From Paraburkholderia panacisoli (GTDB taxonomy: Bacteria; Pseudomonadota; Gammaproteobacteria; Burkholderiales; Burkholderiaceae), in NCBI RefSeq assembly GCF_008369935.1, contig NZ_VTUZ01000007.1, positions 248,001 to 312,000 on the forward strand: a stretch of DNA of 64,000 nucleotides, written 5' to 3'. Under the pieces are notes generated by a model. That model searched no databases. It worked only from the letters and a program-made list of their open reading frames with translations, and was not told where the DNA came from. Below are positions 25,865 through 35,755 of this stretch, piece after piece. The stretch's first letter is position 1. Every line of letters begins with the position of its first letter. The translations under genes and the position numbers were made by a program.

Positions 25865-27031
25865 TCAGTGCATCCCCCCCGCCGCGATCGCCTCGCTATA
25901 CACCGACGCCACCCGCTTCGCGATCACCGCGTTATCGAAGTTCTCACGCGCGTAGCGGCGGCACGCATCCGCATCCGGCAGCTTCAGCGAGCCGTTCAGC
26001 GCTCCCGCCAGCCCATCCGCGATTGCCTTCGCGCCCGTTTCCGGCAACACCAGATTCGGCGACAAGCCCGCCACCGCTTCCGGCAACCCACCCACCGGCG
26101 TCACCAGCACAGGCGTGCCCGACGCGAGCGATTCGACCGTGATGAGGCCGAAGCCTTCGAGCGCGACCGTCGGCACCACGCTGATATTCGCCGCGCGATA
26201 CAACGCCGCCAGATGCTGATCGGGCACGAAGCCCAGCAGCTTCACGTTGTCCTCCAGACCCGCTTCGCTGATGCGCGCCTGCAACTCGCCTTCGAGCCGT
26301 CCCTTGCCCGCGATCAGCAACAGCACGTCGGGCGCGCTGCGCTTGAGCAGCTTCACCGCATCGATCAGATCTTCGAGACCCATGCGGCGCACGAGACGCC
26401 GCACCGCCAGCACGATCGGCCGGTCTTGCGGCAATTGCAGTTTCAGCCGTGCCTCGGCCGGCGTGATCGGCAGATTGAACTGTTCGACATCGACACAACC
26501 GGGCACTACGCGCACGCGGTCCGGCGCGATCCGATAGCGCGAAGTCAGAATCTTGCCGAACGCGTCCGACAGCACGATCAACCGCGACGAGCGCGCATAC
26601 ACCGACTGCTCCAGGTAACGCTTGGCGCGCTGGCCGAGCGAATCCGCGCCTTCGACGTGGCTCTCGTCGGCCCACGGCCCCTGAAAATGCGAGACCTGCG
26701 GAATGCCGCGCGTCACGTCGAGGCCGGGAAACGTGTACAGCGCGAAGTGTGACGAGATCACGTCCGGCCGCGACGTGCTGATTTCCTGGCGCAGCGCGCG
26801 GCGTGCCGCCATCAGCCGCAACGGCAGCGATTGCGCGGCCGAACCGAAGCCGTTGATGGCGCCGCCGGTGTCCGCGGCCACTTTCGGCGAACCGGCCACC
26901 ACGCCGCGCACCGCGACGCCCGCGCCCGGCAGCGCGCCGACCAGCGAGTAGTACATGCGGTCGAGGCCGCCCGCGCGTTCGGGAAACCAGTGCATCCCGA
27001 TCTGCAGCGATTTGATTGAGCTCGTCGTCAT
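25865..27031 (-). CDS. bceK: Glycosyltransferase family 4
   Basis: A 388-aa GT-B glycosyltransferase, retaining, expected to add one sugar to the lipid-linked repeat unit at the inner face of the membrane. The donor-binding C-terminal domain shows VPTVALEGFGLITVESLASG, the family E-x7-E motif. The N-terminal glycine-rich acceptor loop is PERAGGLDRMYYSL. It is the last gene of the minus-strand bce-I run and matches bceK by position. The actual sugar cannot be read from sequence. Confidence 0.85.
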   Translation of the reverse strand: MTTSSIKSLQIGMHWFPERAGGLDRMYYSLVGALPGAGVAVRGVVAGSPKVAADTGGAINGFGSAAQSLPLRLMAARRALRQEISTSRPDVISSHFALYTFPGLDVTRGIPQVSHFQGPWADESHVEGADSLGQRAKRYLEQSVYARSSRLIVLSDAFGKILTSRYRIAPDRVRVVPGCVDVEQFNLPITPAEARLKLQLPQDRPIVLAVRRLVRRMGLEDLIDAVKLLKRSAPDVLLLIAGKGRLEGELQARISEAGLEDNVKLLGFVPDQHLAALYRAANISVVPTVALEGFGLITVESLASGTPVLVTPVGGLPEAVAGLSPNLVLPETGAKAIADGLAGALNGSLKLPDADACRRYARENFDNAVIAKRVASVYSEAIAAGGMH

Positions 27032-27132
27032 GGTTGTTGCCCCTGTGCGTTCTGAGAGTTGTGTTGATGAAGCGCTGAGTGAATGCGCGGCGCGGCACGT
27101 CGCAGCAAGCTAGCGCGGCGCTGCGCGTTGCG

Positions 27133-28362
27133 TCATTCCGCGCTCTTCTGTCCGGCCAGCGTGTTCAGCGTCAGCGCGTCGGTCTTGGCGACCGTCGACG
27201 CTTCCACCTCGCTGCGCCGGCGGTTTTCCTGCTGCCCGGCCAACTGCCGGTACAGCGCGATGTACTGCGCGGCCATACGCGCCCAGCCGAAGCCGGTGGC
27301 GAGCTGATTGGCGGCGATGCCCATCGCGCGGCGGGCATCGTCATTGCCCGCGAGCCGCGCGACCGCGCCGGCCAATGCCTTGGGATCGTCGGGATCGTCG
27401 AGCACGATGCCGCACTCCGGCGTGATGATTTCGGCGCCGCCCGCGGTCCGCGCGGTGACCACCGGCAAGCCGGCCGCCATCGCTTCGAGCAGCGACAGGC
27501 TCATCGCTTCGTAACGCGACGGGAACACGAACGCATCGACCGAATGCATCAGCACCGGCATCTCCTTCACCAAGCCGAGAAAATGCACCCGATGCGCGAT
27601 GCCGAGCGCCTTCGCTTCTTCCGGATACGGACTGCCCGGCAGAAAGCCTGCCACCGCGATCTGCACGTGCTCCGGCAGATGCTTGAGCGCGGCCAGCACG
27701 GTGCCGAGATTCTTGCGCGGCGTGCGCAGGTCTCCGACGAACAGCAGCAGGAACGCGTCCTTCGGCAAGCCGAATTTCTCGCGATCGCCGGTGGCCGCCG
27801 CGAAGCCTTGCGTGTCGACGCCGTTGTAGATCACGTCCACGCGGTTGTGCGGCGTCAACCCGATCGCACGGATTTCGTCGGCGACTTTCTGCGACACCGC
27901 GGTGATCACTTTCGAGCGCCGGTAAGCCCAGCGTTCGAGCAGCGCATTGCAGCGCGTATACACCGACTGATACGCTGACCACACCCCCTTGGTCAGCCCG
28001 AACGGGTAGTACTTGCTGCCGAACCAGCCGCTATGCACGAAGTGCGATGTATTGACGTCGGCGGGCATCCACGTGATGAAGCCGTTCACGTGCAGCACGT
28101 CGAATTCACGGCGATGCGCGCGCAGCCACAGCGCGCTCTTGAACGCGAACACCTGCTGGCGCAGCAGATTGGTGGGCCACCAGCGGCCGATTTTCACCGG
28201 CGCCCAGCGGACGTTCGGATGCGCGAGCAACTCGGGCGCGACGTGCGACGCGACCAGCGTGACGCCGATGTTCTCGTCGAGGGCGGCGCGCGCGATCTCG
28301 TGGTTGACGCGCCCCTGGCCGTCGTTATGGCGCACTACGTGCGTGACAATGGCGACTCTCAA
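27133..28362 (-). CDS. bceJ: Glycosyltransferase family 4
   Basis: A 409-aa GT4 enzyme with acceptor loop HVVRHNDGQGRVNHEIA and donor motif SRYEAMSLSLLEAMAAG near residue 290. The start is an unusual TTG: it overlaps the stop codon of the polymerase gene (TTGA) and has GGAGG six bases before it, while no ATG nearby fits. This makes translation coupled to bceI. Position in the cluster matches bceJ. Confidence 0.85.
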   Translation of the reverse strand: MRVAIVTHVVRHNDGQGRVNHEIARAALDENIGVTLVASHVAPELLAHPNVRWAPVKIGRWWPTNLLRQQVFAFKSALWLRAHRREFDVLHVNGFITWMPADVNTSHFVHSGWFGSKYYPFGLTKGVWSAYQSVYTRCNALLERWAYRRSKVITAVSQKVADEIRAIGLTPHNRVDVIYNGVDTQGFAAATGDREKFGLPKDAFLLLFVGDLRTPRKNLGTVLAALKHLPEHVQIAVAGFLPGSPYPEEAKALGIAHRVHFLGLVKEMPVLMHSVDAFVFPSRYEAMSLSLLEAMAAGLPVVTARTAGGAEIITPECGIVLDDPDDPKALAGAVARLAGNDDARRAMGIAANQLATGFGWARMAAQYIALYRQLAGQQENRRRSEVEASTVAKTDALTLNTLAGQKSAE

Positions 28363-29849
28363 TCAGTGCCTCCGTGGAGAAATAGCGTGCGGCGGCGATT
28401 CATCTTGTCGTGATGGACCGCGGAAAGAATCGAAAAAACACTCATGAAAAGCAGCAGTCCGCCGGTGCCGACCAGCGAGTTGGTGAACACCAGCATCGCG
28501 AAGGTCGCGAGACTCAGGCTCAGGCACGCGGACACGAATTTGTCGTCGCGCAGTTTGAACGACGCGAGCACCGCGCGCGTGAGCAGCCAGACGATGCCTG
28601 ACATATACAGCAGCGTGCCGGGCCAGCCGAGCACGAACGGGATGTTCATCACGCCGCTGTCGAAGTTGCCGTACTGGCCGAGCTGGCCGCCGTCGTTCGA
28701 CAGTTTGGTCGAGGTGCCGGTCGCGCCCATGCCCTCGCCGGCCACGTCGGTGAACGCGGTCTTCGCAAAGGTCGCGTAGAACTCGTTGCGCGCCGCGTAG
28801 CTCTGGTCGTCGTTCAGGTTGACGATCGTGGTCAGGCGCGCCTGCATCCGCTCGGCCACCGGGCCGACCGCCAGCAGCGGCACGCACAGGCCCGCGAGCA
28901 GCACCGCGCTGCCGACGATGCGCACGCGCACCTTGTTGTTCGACTTGACGAGCTGGATCAGGAGCGCGATGACCCAGCCGCCCCACGTCGAGCGCACGAG
29001 GCTCAGCGCGAACGAGAAGAAGCCGAGCGCCGCGGCGATCCAGCGCACGCGGTGCGTGGCCGCCATCACGAAGACCATCGCGCCCATCATCGCGAATGCG
29101 AACGGTCCCGACGAGTTCATCGTGCTGAACACGCGCACGCCCATCGGCACGGGGTCGCCTTGCGAGTTCATCTGCGAGCCGAGCATCCACAGCACGTCCC
29201 ACGGCGGCATGATGAAGAACTGGATCAGCCCGTAGCCGCCCATCGCCAGCATGCCCCAGATGAACGTGTTGACGATGGTGTCGCGGTACTGCGGATACTG
29301 GCGCGTATGCGCCATGATGTGAAAGCCGATCAGGATCGGATAGAGCCAGTTCGCGAGGTCGTAGGTGGCCGCGAGCGGTCCGCTCGACATCACGCCGATC
29401 ATGAACGCGTAGACGAGGCCGAGCAGGATCAGCAGCACCGGCAGGCCGCGCCGCTGCGCGAGCAGTCGGTAGTAGCGCAACAGCGACAGCGCGCTGATCA
29501 TCGTGACCGCGAGCGGTGCGACCTGGATCAGGCTGGTCGGCGTGAACGAGCCTTTGGACCAGTCGGCCAGACGCCGCACTTCCGGGCTCAGGAACCACAG
29601 CCACCACATGAAGCCGATGTAGCGCGCCGGGCTCTTGAAGTAGAGCCACAGGCCCGTGAGGATCGCGAGCACCGGAAACGCGAGCGTGAGCACCGTGCCC
29701 TGATGCGCGACGATCAACACCGCCGTGACGAGCCACAGCAGCAGCGGCGGCAGCCAGTCGCGCCGGCTGCCGGACAGCAGCCGCGCGGGGCCGCTTTCTG
29801 CCGAGGCGTCGGGTGCGTGGGGGGCGCCGGCTCGCGGAATCGTCGACAT
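28359..29849 (-). CDS. bceI: Wzy-type polysaccharide polymerase
   Basis: A 496-aa integral membrane protein with about 11-12 hydrophobic segments and a large loop near residues 335-400 (region MQARLTTIVNLNDDQSYAARNE), the layout of O-antigen polymerase/ligase (Wzy_C/WaaL) proteins. It would polymerise flipped repeat units at the periplasmic face. It starts three bases after bceH ends and overlaps bceJ, so the three genes form a tight translational block. Identification rests on topology and cluster position, as Wzy sequences diverge strongly. Confidence 0.8.
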   Translation of the reverse strand: MSTIPRAGAPHAPDASAESGPARLLSGSRRDWLPPLLLWLVTAVLIVAHQGTVLTLAFPVLAILTGLWLYFKSPARYIGFMWWLWFLSPEVRRLADWSKGSFTPTSLIQVAPLAVTMISALSLLRYYRLLAQRRGLPVLLILLGLVYAFMIGVMSSGPLAATYDLANWLYPILIGFHIMAHTRQYPQYRDTIVNTFIWGMLAMGGYGLIQFFIMPPWDVLWMLGSQMNSQGDPVPMGVRVFSTMNSSGPFAFAMMGAMVFVMAATHRVRWIAAALGFFSFALSLVRSTWGGWVIALLIQLVKSNNKVRVRIVGSAVLLAGLCVPLLAVGPVAERMQARLTTIVNLNDDQSYAARNEFYATFAKTAFTDVAGEGMGATGTSTKLSNDGGQLGQYGNFDSGVMNIPFVLGWPGTLLYMSGIVWLLTRAVLASFKLRDDKFVSACLSLSLATFAMLVFTNSLVGTGGLLLFMSVFSILSAVHHDKMNRRRTLFLHGGTD

Positions 29850-29852
29850 CGT

Positions 29853-31106
29853 TCAGAGGCCTCCGCTTGATTCGCGCGCGGACGCGCGTGGGGTTTGCGC
29901 GGGCTTGGGCGCGTGCGCCGGTTTCGCGGCGTGGGCCTGGGCGGCGGCCGGGGTGCGCGCTTGCGCGTGAGTGCGTGCGTGTGCGTGTGTCTGCGTTTGT
30001 ATTTGCGAGTTCGCCTCGCCGTGCGCACGCGCGTGCAGCATCTCCCGCGTGATCCGCACGTGCTGCATTGCGTAGTGCTGCGTGGTCAGATCGCGCGACA
30101 ACAAACCGGCTGCCGCCGCCTGCGCCTGGCGCAACGCGTCGGCCGGCGCAGCGGCGAGCCGGTCGACCGCGTCGCGCAACGCTTGCGGATCGAACGGCGG
30201 GATATAGGCCGCCTCGTCTTCCGGAAAATAGTCCTGTAACGCGCCGACGTTCGTCACCACCATCGGCTTGCCGACCGCCGCCGCTTCGAGCATCACGGTG
30301 ATGCCCGAAGCGTGCGAATTCGGCCGCAGCGGCACCACGATCACATCGGCCCAGTCGTACAGTTCGTGCTGCTTCCTGATGCCCGAGAACAGCGCGATCT
30401 CGACGTTCGGCGCGCGCAGCGACGCGGGAATGCGCCGCCGCGTCGCGAGCTTCACCGTGTAGCGCGAATCGTTGCCGAACGCCTTGATGAGCGTTTCCCA
30501 GTCGCGGTCGCGGTCGTTGCCGATCGCGGCGATGCGCAGCGGCGTATGCGGCGTCCATTGCGCCGGCACGTTGACCGGGAAGTCGCGCGTATTCAGGCCG
30601 TACAGCAGCGGCTGCGCGTCGCGGCCGAAGTACCGCTGGCACAGCTCGGCGTTGTCGCTGGCGAGCGTGGTCAGCTGATCGGCGCGGCGCATCAGCCTGC
30701 GATACAGCCAACTGCGCAAAATCCCATACGAAGGCCATTTGTCGAGCAGCCAGACGCTTTGCGCGAGCAGCAGCGGCGCCGCGCCCGCGCCCGCCTTGCG
30801 GCCGCTCAACAGCAGCATCAGCGCGGCGGACAGCCATTCCTGTTCGGTGTGCGTCCAGATCACGTCCGAGCGCAGCATCTCGGCGCGATTGCGCCACGTG
30901 TGGATGAAATCGAACCCCAGCAGCGCCTTCAGCGCGCGGCGCAGCAGACGCACCGGTTTGCCTTCGCGCGCGTCCTGCGAATAGGTCAGCTTGAACTCAT
31001 CGGACTCGGCGTGGTGATAGCCGTACAGGCAGCCGATGTTGTCGCCCGGCCGGTAGAAACGCGGATCGGCGCCGTAAAACAGATGAACGTGAACTTTCGT
31101 ACTCAT
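29853..31106 (-). CDS. bceH: Glycosyltransferase (GT-B fold)
   Basis: A 417-aa glycosyltransferase. The C-terminal donor-binding motif is PNSHASGITVMLEAAAVGKP near residue 275. The last 50 residues are a low-complexity Ala/His/Gln/Pro/Thr tail (QTQTHAHARTHAQ and similar) not expected in the catalytic fold. The membrane acyltransferase at 22607 has a very similar tail. The gene follows bceG after 118 bases and sits three bases from bceI. The donor sugar is unknown. Confidence 0.82.
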   Translation of the reverse strand: MSTKVHVHLFYGADPRFYRPGDNIGCLYGYHHAESDEFKLTYSQDAREGKPVRLLRRALKALLGFDFIHTWRNRAEMLRSDVIWTHTEQEWLSAALMLLLSGRKAGAGAAPLLLAQSVWLLDKWPSYGILRSWLYRRLMRRADQLTTLASDNAELCQRYFGRDAQPLLYGLNTRDFPVNVPAQWTPHTPLRIAAIGNDRDRDWETLIKAFGNDSRYTVKLATRRRIPASLRAPNVEIALFSGIRKQHELYDWADVIVVPLRPNSHASGITVMLEAAAVGKPMVVTNVGALQDYFPEDEAAYIPPFDPQALRDAVDRLAAAPADALRQAQAAAAGLLSRDLTTQHYAMQHVRITREMLHARAHGEANSQIQTQTHAHARTHAQARTPAAAQAHAAKPAHAPKPAQTPRASARESSGGL

Positions 31107-31224
31107 GCAGACACTCCGCTCTGCCGGTGGAAAGAGGCATCGGCGGCCCTGGCGGGGGCCGCGTGCCGATGCGCGAACGTGGGGGTTGCGGCGGGGCTCA
31201 GATGGCTGACGCGGCTCACGTCAC

Positions 31225-32148
31225 TCACGACAGCGCGCGGCGCGCCTCGTGCGCGCCGCTGCGCACCGCGCGCCAGCGCGAGAGCTTGAGCCCCGCCTGC
31301 TTCGACACCAGCGCGAGCGCCGCATGCGTGAGCCCCGGGTAGACCCGCGTGCCGACCAGCGTCCACCACCACCACGCGGTTTCGCGGCGCAGCGGCGGCA
31401 ACTGGTCGCGCAGGATCAGATGGAAGTTGAACGCGGCGTTGCGCAACGCCGTCATGGTTTGCGCGTCGCGGCGATCGTCGTCGAAACGCTCGGCGGGGAA
31501 GTGATCGACCGCCACGCGCGGATCGTACATCAGCTTCCAGCCGGCGTTCTTCACGGCGAGGCTGAACGCCATGTCGTTATGGACCTGCGCGCCCGCGCCG
31601 CGCAGGCGCGCGTCGAAGCGGATCGTGCGTACCGCGTCGCGCCGGTAGCTCATGTTGGCGCCCTTCAGGATGTCGACTTCGCGCGCGCTGCCCACCCCGA
31701 GATGATGATTGCCGATGATCTTGCCGTGCGCGGTCACCTTGCCCACCAGCGGCCGCTCGCCGTCCAGCACACGGCCCTTCTCGTGCACCCAGTCACGCCC
31801 GCCGAGCGCGCCCAGACGCGCATCACCGGCGAACGCGGCGGCGATCCGCTCGACCCAGTCGGCGTGCGGCGCGGCGTCGTCGTCGGTGATCGCGATCACG
31901 TCGCCGCTGGCGGCATCGAGCCCGCGGTTGAGCGCGGCGACCTGGCCGGGCACGCCGACCGGCGCGACCACTAGCGGCAGCTTGCCCGGCACGGCCGGGT
32001 CACGCAGACACGCGTGCGTCGCGTCGTCGTCGGCGCGCGCCACCACCACCACTTCGTCCGGCGCGCGCGACTGCCGTTGCAGCGCCGCGAGGCAGCGCGC
32101 CAGATCGGCCGGGCGGCGGTAGGTCGGAATCAGTACCGTCACTTTCAT
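31225..32148 (-). CDS. bceG: Glycosyltransferase family 2
   Basis: A 307-aa inverting GT2 enzyme. The nucleotide-sugar binding region is KVTVLIPTYRRPADLARCL at the N-terminus and AITDDDAAPHADW near residue 85 supplies the metal-binding DxD. A hydrophobic C-terminal segment could attach it to the membrane. The frame is open for 131 codons upstream, inside the bceF gene region, but the ATG at 32148 starts the domain. Likely adds the second or a side-chain sugar; not assignable. Confidence 0.86.
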   Translation of the reverse strand: MKVTVLIPTYRRPADLARCLAALQRQSRAPDEVVVVARADDDATHACLRDPAVPGKLPLVVAPVGVPGQVAALNRGLDAASGDVIAITDDDAAPHADWVERIAAAFAGDARLGALGGRDWVHEKGRVLDGERPLVGKVTAHGKIIGNHHLGVGSAREVDILKGANMSYRRDAVRTIRFDARLRGAGAQVHNDMAFSLAVKNAGWKLMYDPRVAVDHFPAERFDDDRRDAQTMTALRNAAFNFHLILRDQLPPLRRETAWWWWTLVGTRVYPGLTHAALALVSKQAGLKLSRWRAVRSGAHEARRALS

Positions 32149-32207
32149 CGTGATGTCCTTTTTAATCGTCGTTGCGCTGGAATCTGCACGTTCAGAACGC
32201 GCGGCGC

Positions 32208-34469
32208 TCAGGTGCTCAGATATTCCTGAACCGCCGCATAGCCGCGGTCGTAGCCGCCACGGCGCGCCGGCATACCGTTGAAGATGCCGCCCTGCACGTG
32301 CACGCCGGCCGCGCGCAGACGCTTGAGCGCATCGGTGATCTCGCCTTCGCTGTGCACGCCCGAGCGCATCACGAAGAAGGTCGAGCCGGCATACGCGCCG
32401 ATGATCGACGCGTCGGTCACGGCCAGCACCGGCGGCGTGTCGATCAGAATCACGTCGTAGCGCTTGGCGAGCCCGTCGAGGTATTGCGGCAGACGCGGCG
32501 ACATCAGCAGCTCCGAAGGATTGGGCGGACGGCGGCCGCACGCGATGAAGCTCAGGCCGTCGACATGCGAACTGCGAATCGCCTCTTCCAGCGAAATCTG
32601 GCCGCTCAGCAACTCGGACAGGCCGCTGTCCTGCGGGCCGCCGAGGTAGCGTTCGAGCACGCCGCGCCGCATGTCGCCGTCGATCAGCAGCACGCGCTTG
32701 CCCGAATTCGCGAGCAACACCGCGAGGTTGACCGTCAGGAAGCTCTTGCCGACGCCGGCCATCGGGCCGGTCAGCATGACGATGCGATTGCGCGCGTCCA
32801 TCATCGTGAACTGCATCGAGGTGCGCAGGCTGCGCAGACTTTCGATCGTCACGTCCTTCGGACGCGCGTTGGCCAGCACCGAGCGCAGGCGTTCTCCGCC
32901 GCGCGGGAACGCGCTGTCGAGCTGCGCCTGCTCGGCGCTTTGCGGCACGAGGCCGAACACCGGCAGATGGAACGCGCGCTCGATGTGATCGGGGTCGTCG
33001 ATGCCCTTGAACATATTGCGGCGCAGGAACACGAAACCCGTGCCGGCGATCAGCCCGAGAATCACCGCCGCCGACAGGATCAGCATCTTCTTCGGCTTGA
33101 CCGGCGCACCCGGACGCAGCGCGGCGTCGACGATGTGCACATTGCCGCCCGTGCCGGCCTTCTGCACCGACAGCTCCTGCACGCGGTTGAGCAGCAGCAC
33201 ATAGATGTCTTCGGCGACCTTCGCGTCGCGCTGCAACTGCACGGCCTTCACTTCGGTGGCGGGCAGATCGCGGAAGCGGTCCGCGTATTTGGCGCGCTGC
33301 GCCTGCAACTCGGCCATCTGTTCGCGCGCGGCCTTGAGCAGCGGATGGTCGTCGCCGTAACGCTCGGTGAGCTGCGCCATCTGCAGGCGCAGGCCGGCGA
33401 TCTGCTGCTCGTACTGCACGCTGCCTTCGAGGTACACCTTCGCTTCATCGCTCGCGTTGATCGAGCCGGACTGGCGCTGATACGCGGTCAACGCGGCTTC
33501 GGCGCGTTCGAGGTCGGACTTCAGGCGCGGCTCTTCGCTCTTCAGGAAGTCGAGCATCCTGATCGCGTCTTCCTGCTTGTTCGACACGTGCTGGCGCACA
33601 TAGGACTGCGCGAGCGCATTGGCGACCAGCGCCGCGTGCTCGGCGCTCTTGTCCTCCAGCGAAATCTGGATCACGCCGGTCTGCTTGCCCTGCTCCTGCA
33701 CGGTGATCGCCGACTGGAACGCGGTGATCGCGTCGAGATCGTTGGCGCGCACCACGGTAAATTCCTGACCGGCACGCGCGACCATCGTGTTGACGAGCAT
33801 CGTCACGCCGCCGCCCTGCGCCTGCTGGCCGACCTGGCCGCGCAGCAGCAGCGCGCCGTTCTCCGCATGCAGTTCGTAGTGCTGGTCGTCGATGACCCGC
33901 AGCATCAGCTTCTGGCCTTCGAGCGCGGGCGTCACGTCGATCGAACCGACTTCGACGTTCTCGCCGCCCCATGCATACGAGGTCAGTCCCAGCCACGCAC
34001 GCGCCGGCTGACCGGGCGTCGCCATGCGCGCGGCGATGCTGCCGAGCAGCGGAATCGTCTTCGGCGTGACGCTGAAGTTCAGCTTCAGCTGCTGCACCAC
34101 CGGGCCGACCACGCCGCGGCTCTTGATGATTTCGATTTCGGCGTCGGTCGGCAGCGTGCTGGAGCCGGTGGTGATCGCGGCGCCGGTCTGCGTCTGCGTG
34201 AGCGCCTGCGACGTGTTGTCGGACTGCTCGACGCGCACGTGCGCGTCGGCCGAATAGATCGGCTTGGCGAGGTAGCAATAGGCGGCGGCCATCGCGACGA
34301 TCACGCCGGCGATCGCGAGCAGCCACCAGATGTCGTCGAGGATCACCTGGACCAGTTGTCCGAGGACGACGTCCTCTTCTTCGGTCTTGATCGGACCAGT
34401 CATGTGTGGAGAGATTTGATTGCTCACAATTCGATCCCGTATCGGTTGCTTCGGCGTTTGCTCTTGCAT
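32208..34469 (-). CDS. bceF: Tyrosine autokinase and chain-length regulator (Wzc-type)
   Basis: A 753-aa inner-membrane polysaccharide co-polymerase with a fused BY-kinase. Two membrane helices (WWLLAIAGVIVAMAAAYCYL near residue 50 and MLILSAAVILGLIAGTGFVFL near 455) flank a periplasmic Wzz domain with coiled coil. The kinase has Walker A GPMAGVGKSFLT, Walker A' VLLIDGDMRRG and Walker B VILIDTPP. The C-terminus carries three tyrosines (GGYDRGYAAVQEYLST), a short phospho-tyrosine cluster. It controls polymer length together with the phosphatase BceD. The start is uncertain: ATG 34469 has a weak ribosome site, and ATG 34403 is an alternative. Confidence 0.9.
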   Translation of the reverse strand: MQEQTPKQPIRDRIVSNQISPHMTGPIKTEEEDVVLGQLVQVILDDIWWLLAIAGVIVAMAAAYCYLAKPIYSADAHVRVEQSDNTSQALTQTQTGAAITTGSSTLPTDAEIEIIKSRGVVGPVVQQLKLNFSVTPKTIPLLGSIAARMATPGQPARAWLGLTSYAWGGENVEVGSIDVTPALEGQKLMLRVIDDQHYELHAENGALLLRGQVGQQAQGGGVTMLVNTMVARAGQEFTVVRANDLDAITAFQSAITVQEQGKQTGVIQISLEDKSAEHAALVANALAQSYVRQHVSNKQEDAIRMLDFLKSEEPRLKSDLERAEAALTAYQRQSGSINASDEAKVYLEGSVQYEQQIAGLRLQMAQLTERYGDDHPLLKAAREQMAELQAQRAKYADRFRDLPATEVKAVQLQRDAKVAEDIYVLLLNRVQELSVQKAGTGGNVHIVDAALRPGAPVKPKKMLILSAAVILGLIAGTGFVFLRRNMFKGIDDPDHIERAFHLPVFGLVPQSAEQAQLDSAFPRGGERLRSVLANARPKDVTIESLRSLRTSMQFTMMDARNRIVMLTGPMAGVGKSFLTVNLAVLLANSGKRVLLIDGDMRRGVLERYLGGPQDSGLSELLSGQISLEEAIRSSHVDGLSFIACGRRPPNPSELLMSPRLPQYLDGLAKRYDVILIDTPPVLAVTDASIIGAYAGSTFFVMRSGVHSEGEITDALKRLRAAGVHVQGGIFNGMPARRGGYDRGYAAVQEYLST

Positions 34470-34546
34470 TGCTTCGGCGTTTTTGCTTCGGTCCCGCGCC
34501 GCGTCCCAAGGGGGGCGCGGCGCGGGCCTGTCTACGGCTCAGAGGT

Positions 34547-35755
34547 TCAGCGCGTCAGCTGCTTCAGGTAGAACAGCGTCTGTATGCTCGGCAGGACCTG
34601 CTGCAACACACGGTTGAAGGTGGTCGAAGCAGCAGTGCCGACGTACACGACATCGAGCGGCTGCAACTGGAACTGCGAGGACAGCATGATCGAGTCCGGT
34701 TGCGTCATGTCGAGGCGGAATACCTCCGGCGTGGTCGGATGGTCGCGCATGCCGCGCATCACGAAGATCTGACGCGGATTGGCGTCGGTGTCGAGGATGC
34801 CGCCACCCTGGGTCAGCGCGTCGGCGATCGTCATCCGGCCGCGGATGATCGGCAGCTGGATCGGCGTCTTCACTTCGCCCATCACGAAGATGCGGGCGTC
34901 GGTGCGATCCGGCACGTTGATCACGTCGCCGTTTTGCAGCATCACGTTCTGCGTGGTGTCGCCGCGATCGAGCATGCGGTCGGCGTCGAGCACGTAGAGC
35001 TTGTTGTTGCGCGTGAGGCGCACGCGCTGGATATCGGCGTCCGAGTTCGTACCGCCCGAGCGCGTGATGGCGTCGACCAGCGTGAGCGGCACGTCGCTGA
35101 TAGCAAGCGGTCCCGGCGTCTTCACTTCGCCGGTCACCTGGACTTTCTGGCCGCGATACGACAGCACGCGCACGTCGACCTGCGGATTGCGGATATAGCG
35201 CACGAGCCCGGTTGAGAGCTGGTCGCGCAACTCGCTCGTGGTTTTGCCGGCGGCCTTGATGCGGCCGACAAACGGGAAAAAGATCGTGCCGTCGGCGGCG
35301 ATGGTCTGGCCGTACGGATCGGCCTGGCCCGGCAGCGCGGCTGTATACGGCTGCTGCAATGCGCCGCCGATCGACTGCGTGGTATTGCCGCCCGCCGACA
35401 GCGTGCTGCCCTGCGGCGTGGTCAACTCAGGGTGGTCCCAGACGGTGATGCCGAGAATGTCCTGCGGCGAAAGGCGGTACACGTACTGCGACGGGTCCGG
35501 CAGGGTCGAGGTCGGCAGCACCTGGGTCTTCGCGGCGGCGGCTTGCGCCTGCGAGACGATCAGGCTGGCGTCGATCAGATGGACCGGATACGTTTCGGTG
35601 GGCGCGGTCTGACCGTCTTCCTTCAGGCGCGACGTGTCGAGGAAGTTGCCCGGTGCGGTGGCGCAGGCCGACAGAAAGGACGTCAGCAAAAGCGAAGCGG
35701 CGAATTTCGCGCGGAAACTCGCGAGTGAGTTTGCAGTGAGTTTTTTCATCAGCAT
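34547..35755 (-). CDS. bceE: Outer-membrane polysaccharide export protein (Wza-type)
   Basis: A lipoprotein of 402 aa that forms the outer-membrane exit channel. The signal peptide ends in a lipobox (SFLSAC) followed by a mature N-terminus, then Poly_export (DGTIFFPFVGRIKAAGKT) and SLBB domains (VTGEVKTPGPLAISD; MGEVKTPIQLPI). Starts at 35755 (MLMKKL) or 35749 (MKKL) are both close; the second overlaps the bceD stop as TGATG. It works with BceF in a trans-envelope complex. Confidence 0.9.
   Translation of the reverse strand: MLMKKLTANSLASFRAKFAASLLLTSFLSACATAPGNFLDTSRLKEDGQTAPTETYPVHLIDASLIVSQAQAAAAKTQVLPTSTLPDPSQYVYRLSPQDILGITVWDHPELTTPQGSTLSAGGNTTQSIGGALQQPYTAALPGQADPYGQTIAADGTIFFPFVGRIKAAGKTTSELRDQLSTGLVRYIRNPQVDVRVLSYRGQKVQVTGEVKTPGPLAISDVPLTLVDAITRSGGTNSDADIQRVRLTRNNKLYVLDADRMLDRGDTTQNVMLQNGDVINVPDRTDARIFVMGEVKTPIQLPIIRGRMTIADALTQGGGILDTDANPRQIFVMRGMRDHPTTPEVFRLDMTQPDSIMLSSQFQLQPLDVVYVGTAASTTFNRVLQQVLPSIQTLFYLKQLTR

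Noticed and set aside
28363..30897. 844-codon minus-strand open frame
   Set aside because: Runs out of frame across bceI and bceH, both of which have recognisable proteins in the other frames.
32172..34571. 799-codon plus-strand open frame
   Set aside because: Antisense of bceF with no family resemblance; the bceF frame has clear Walker motifs and membrane helices.
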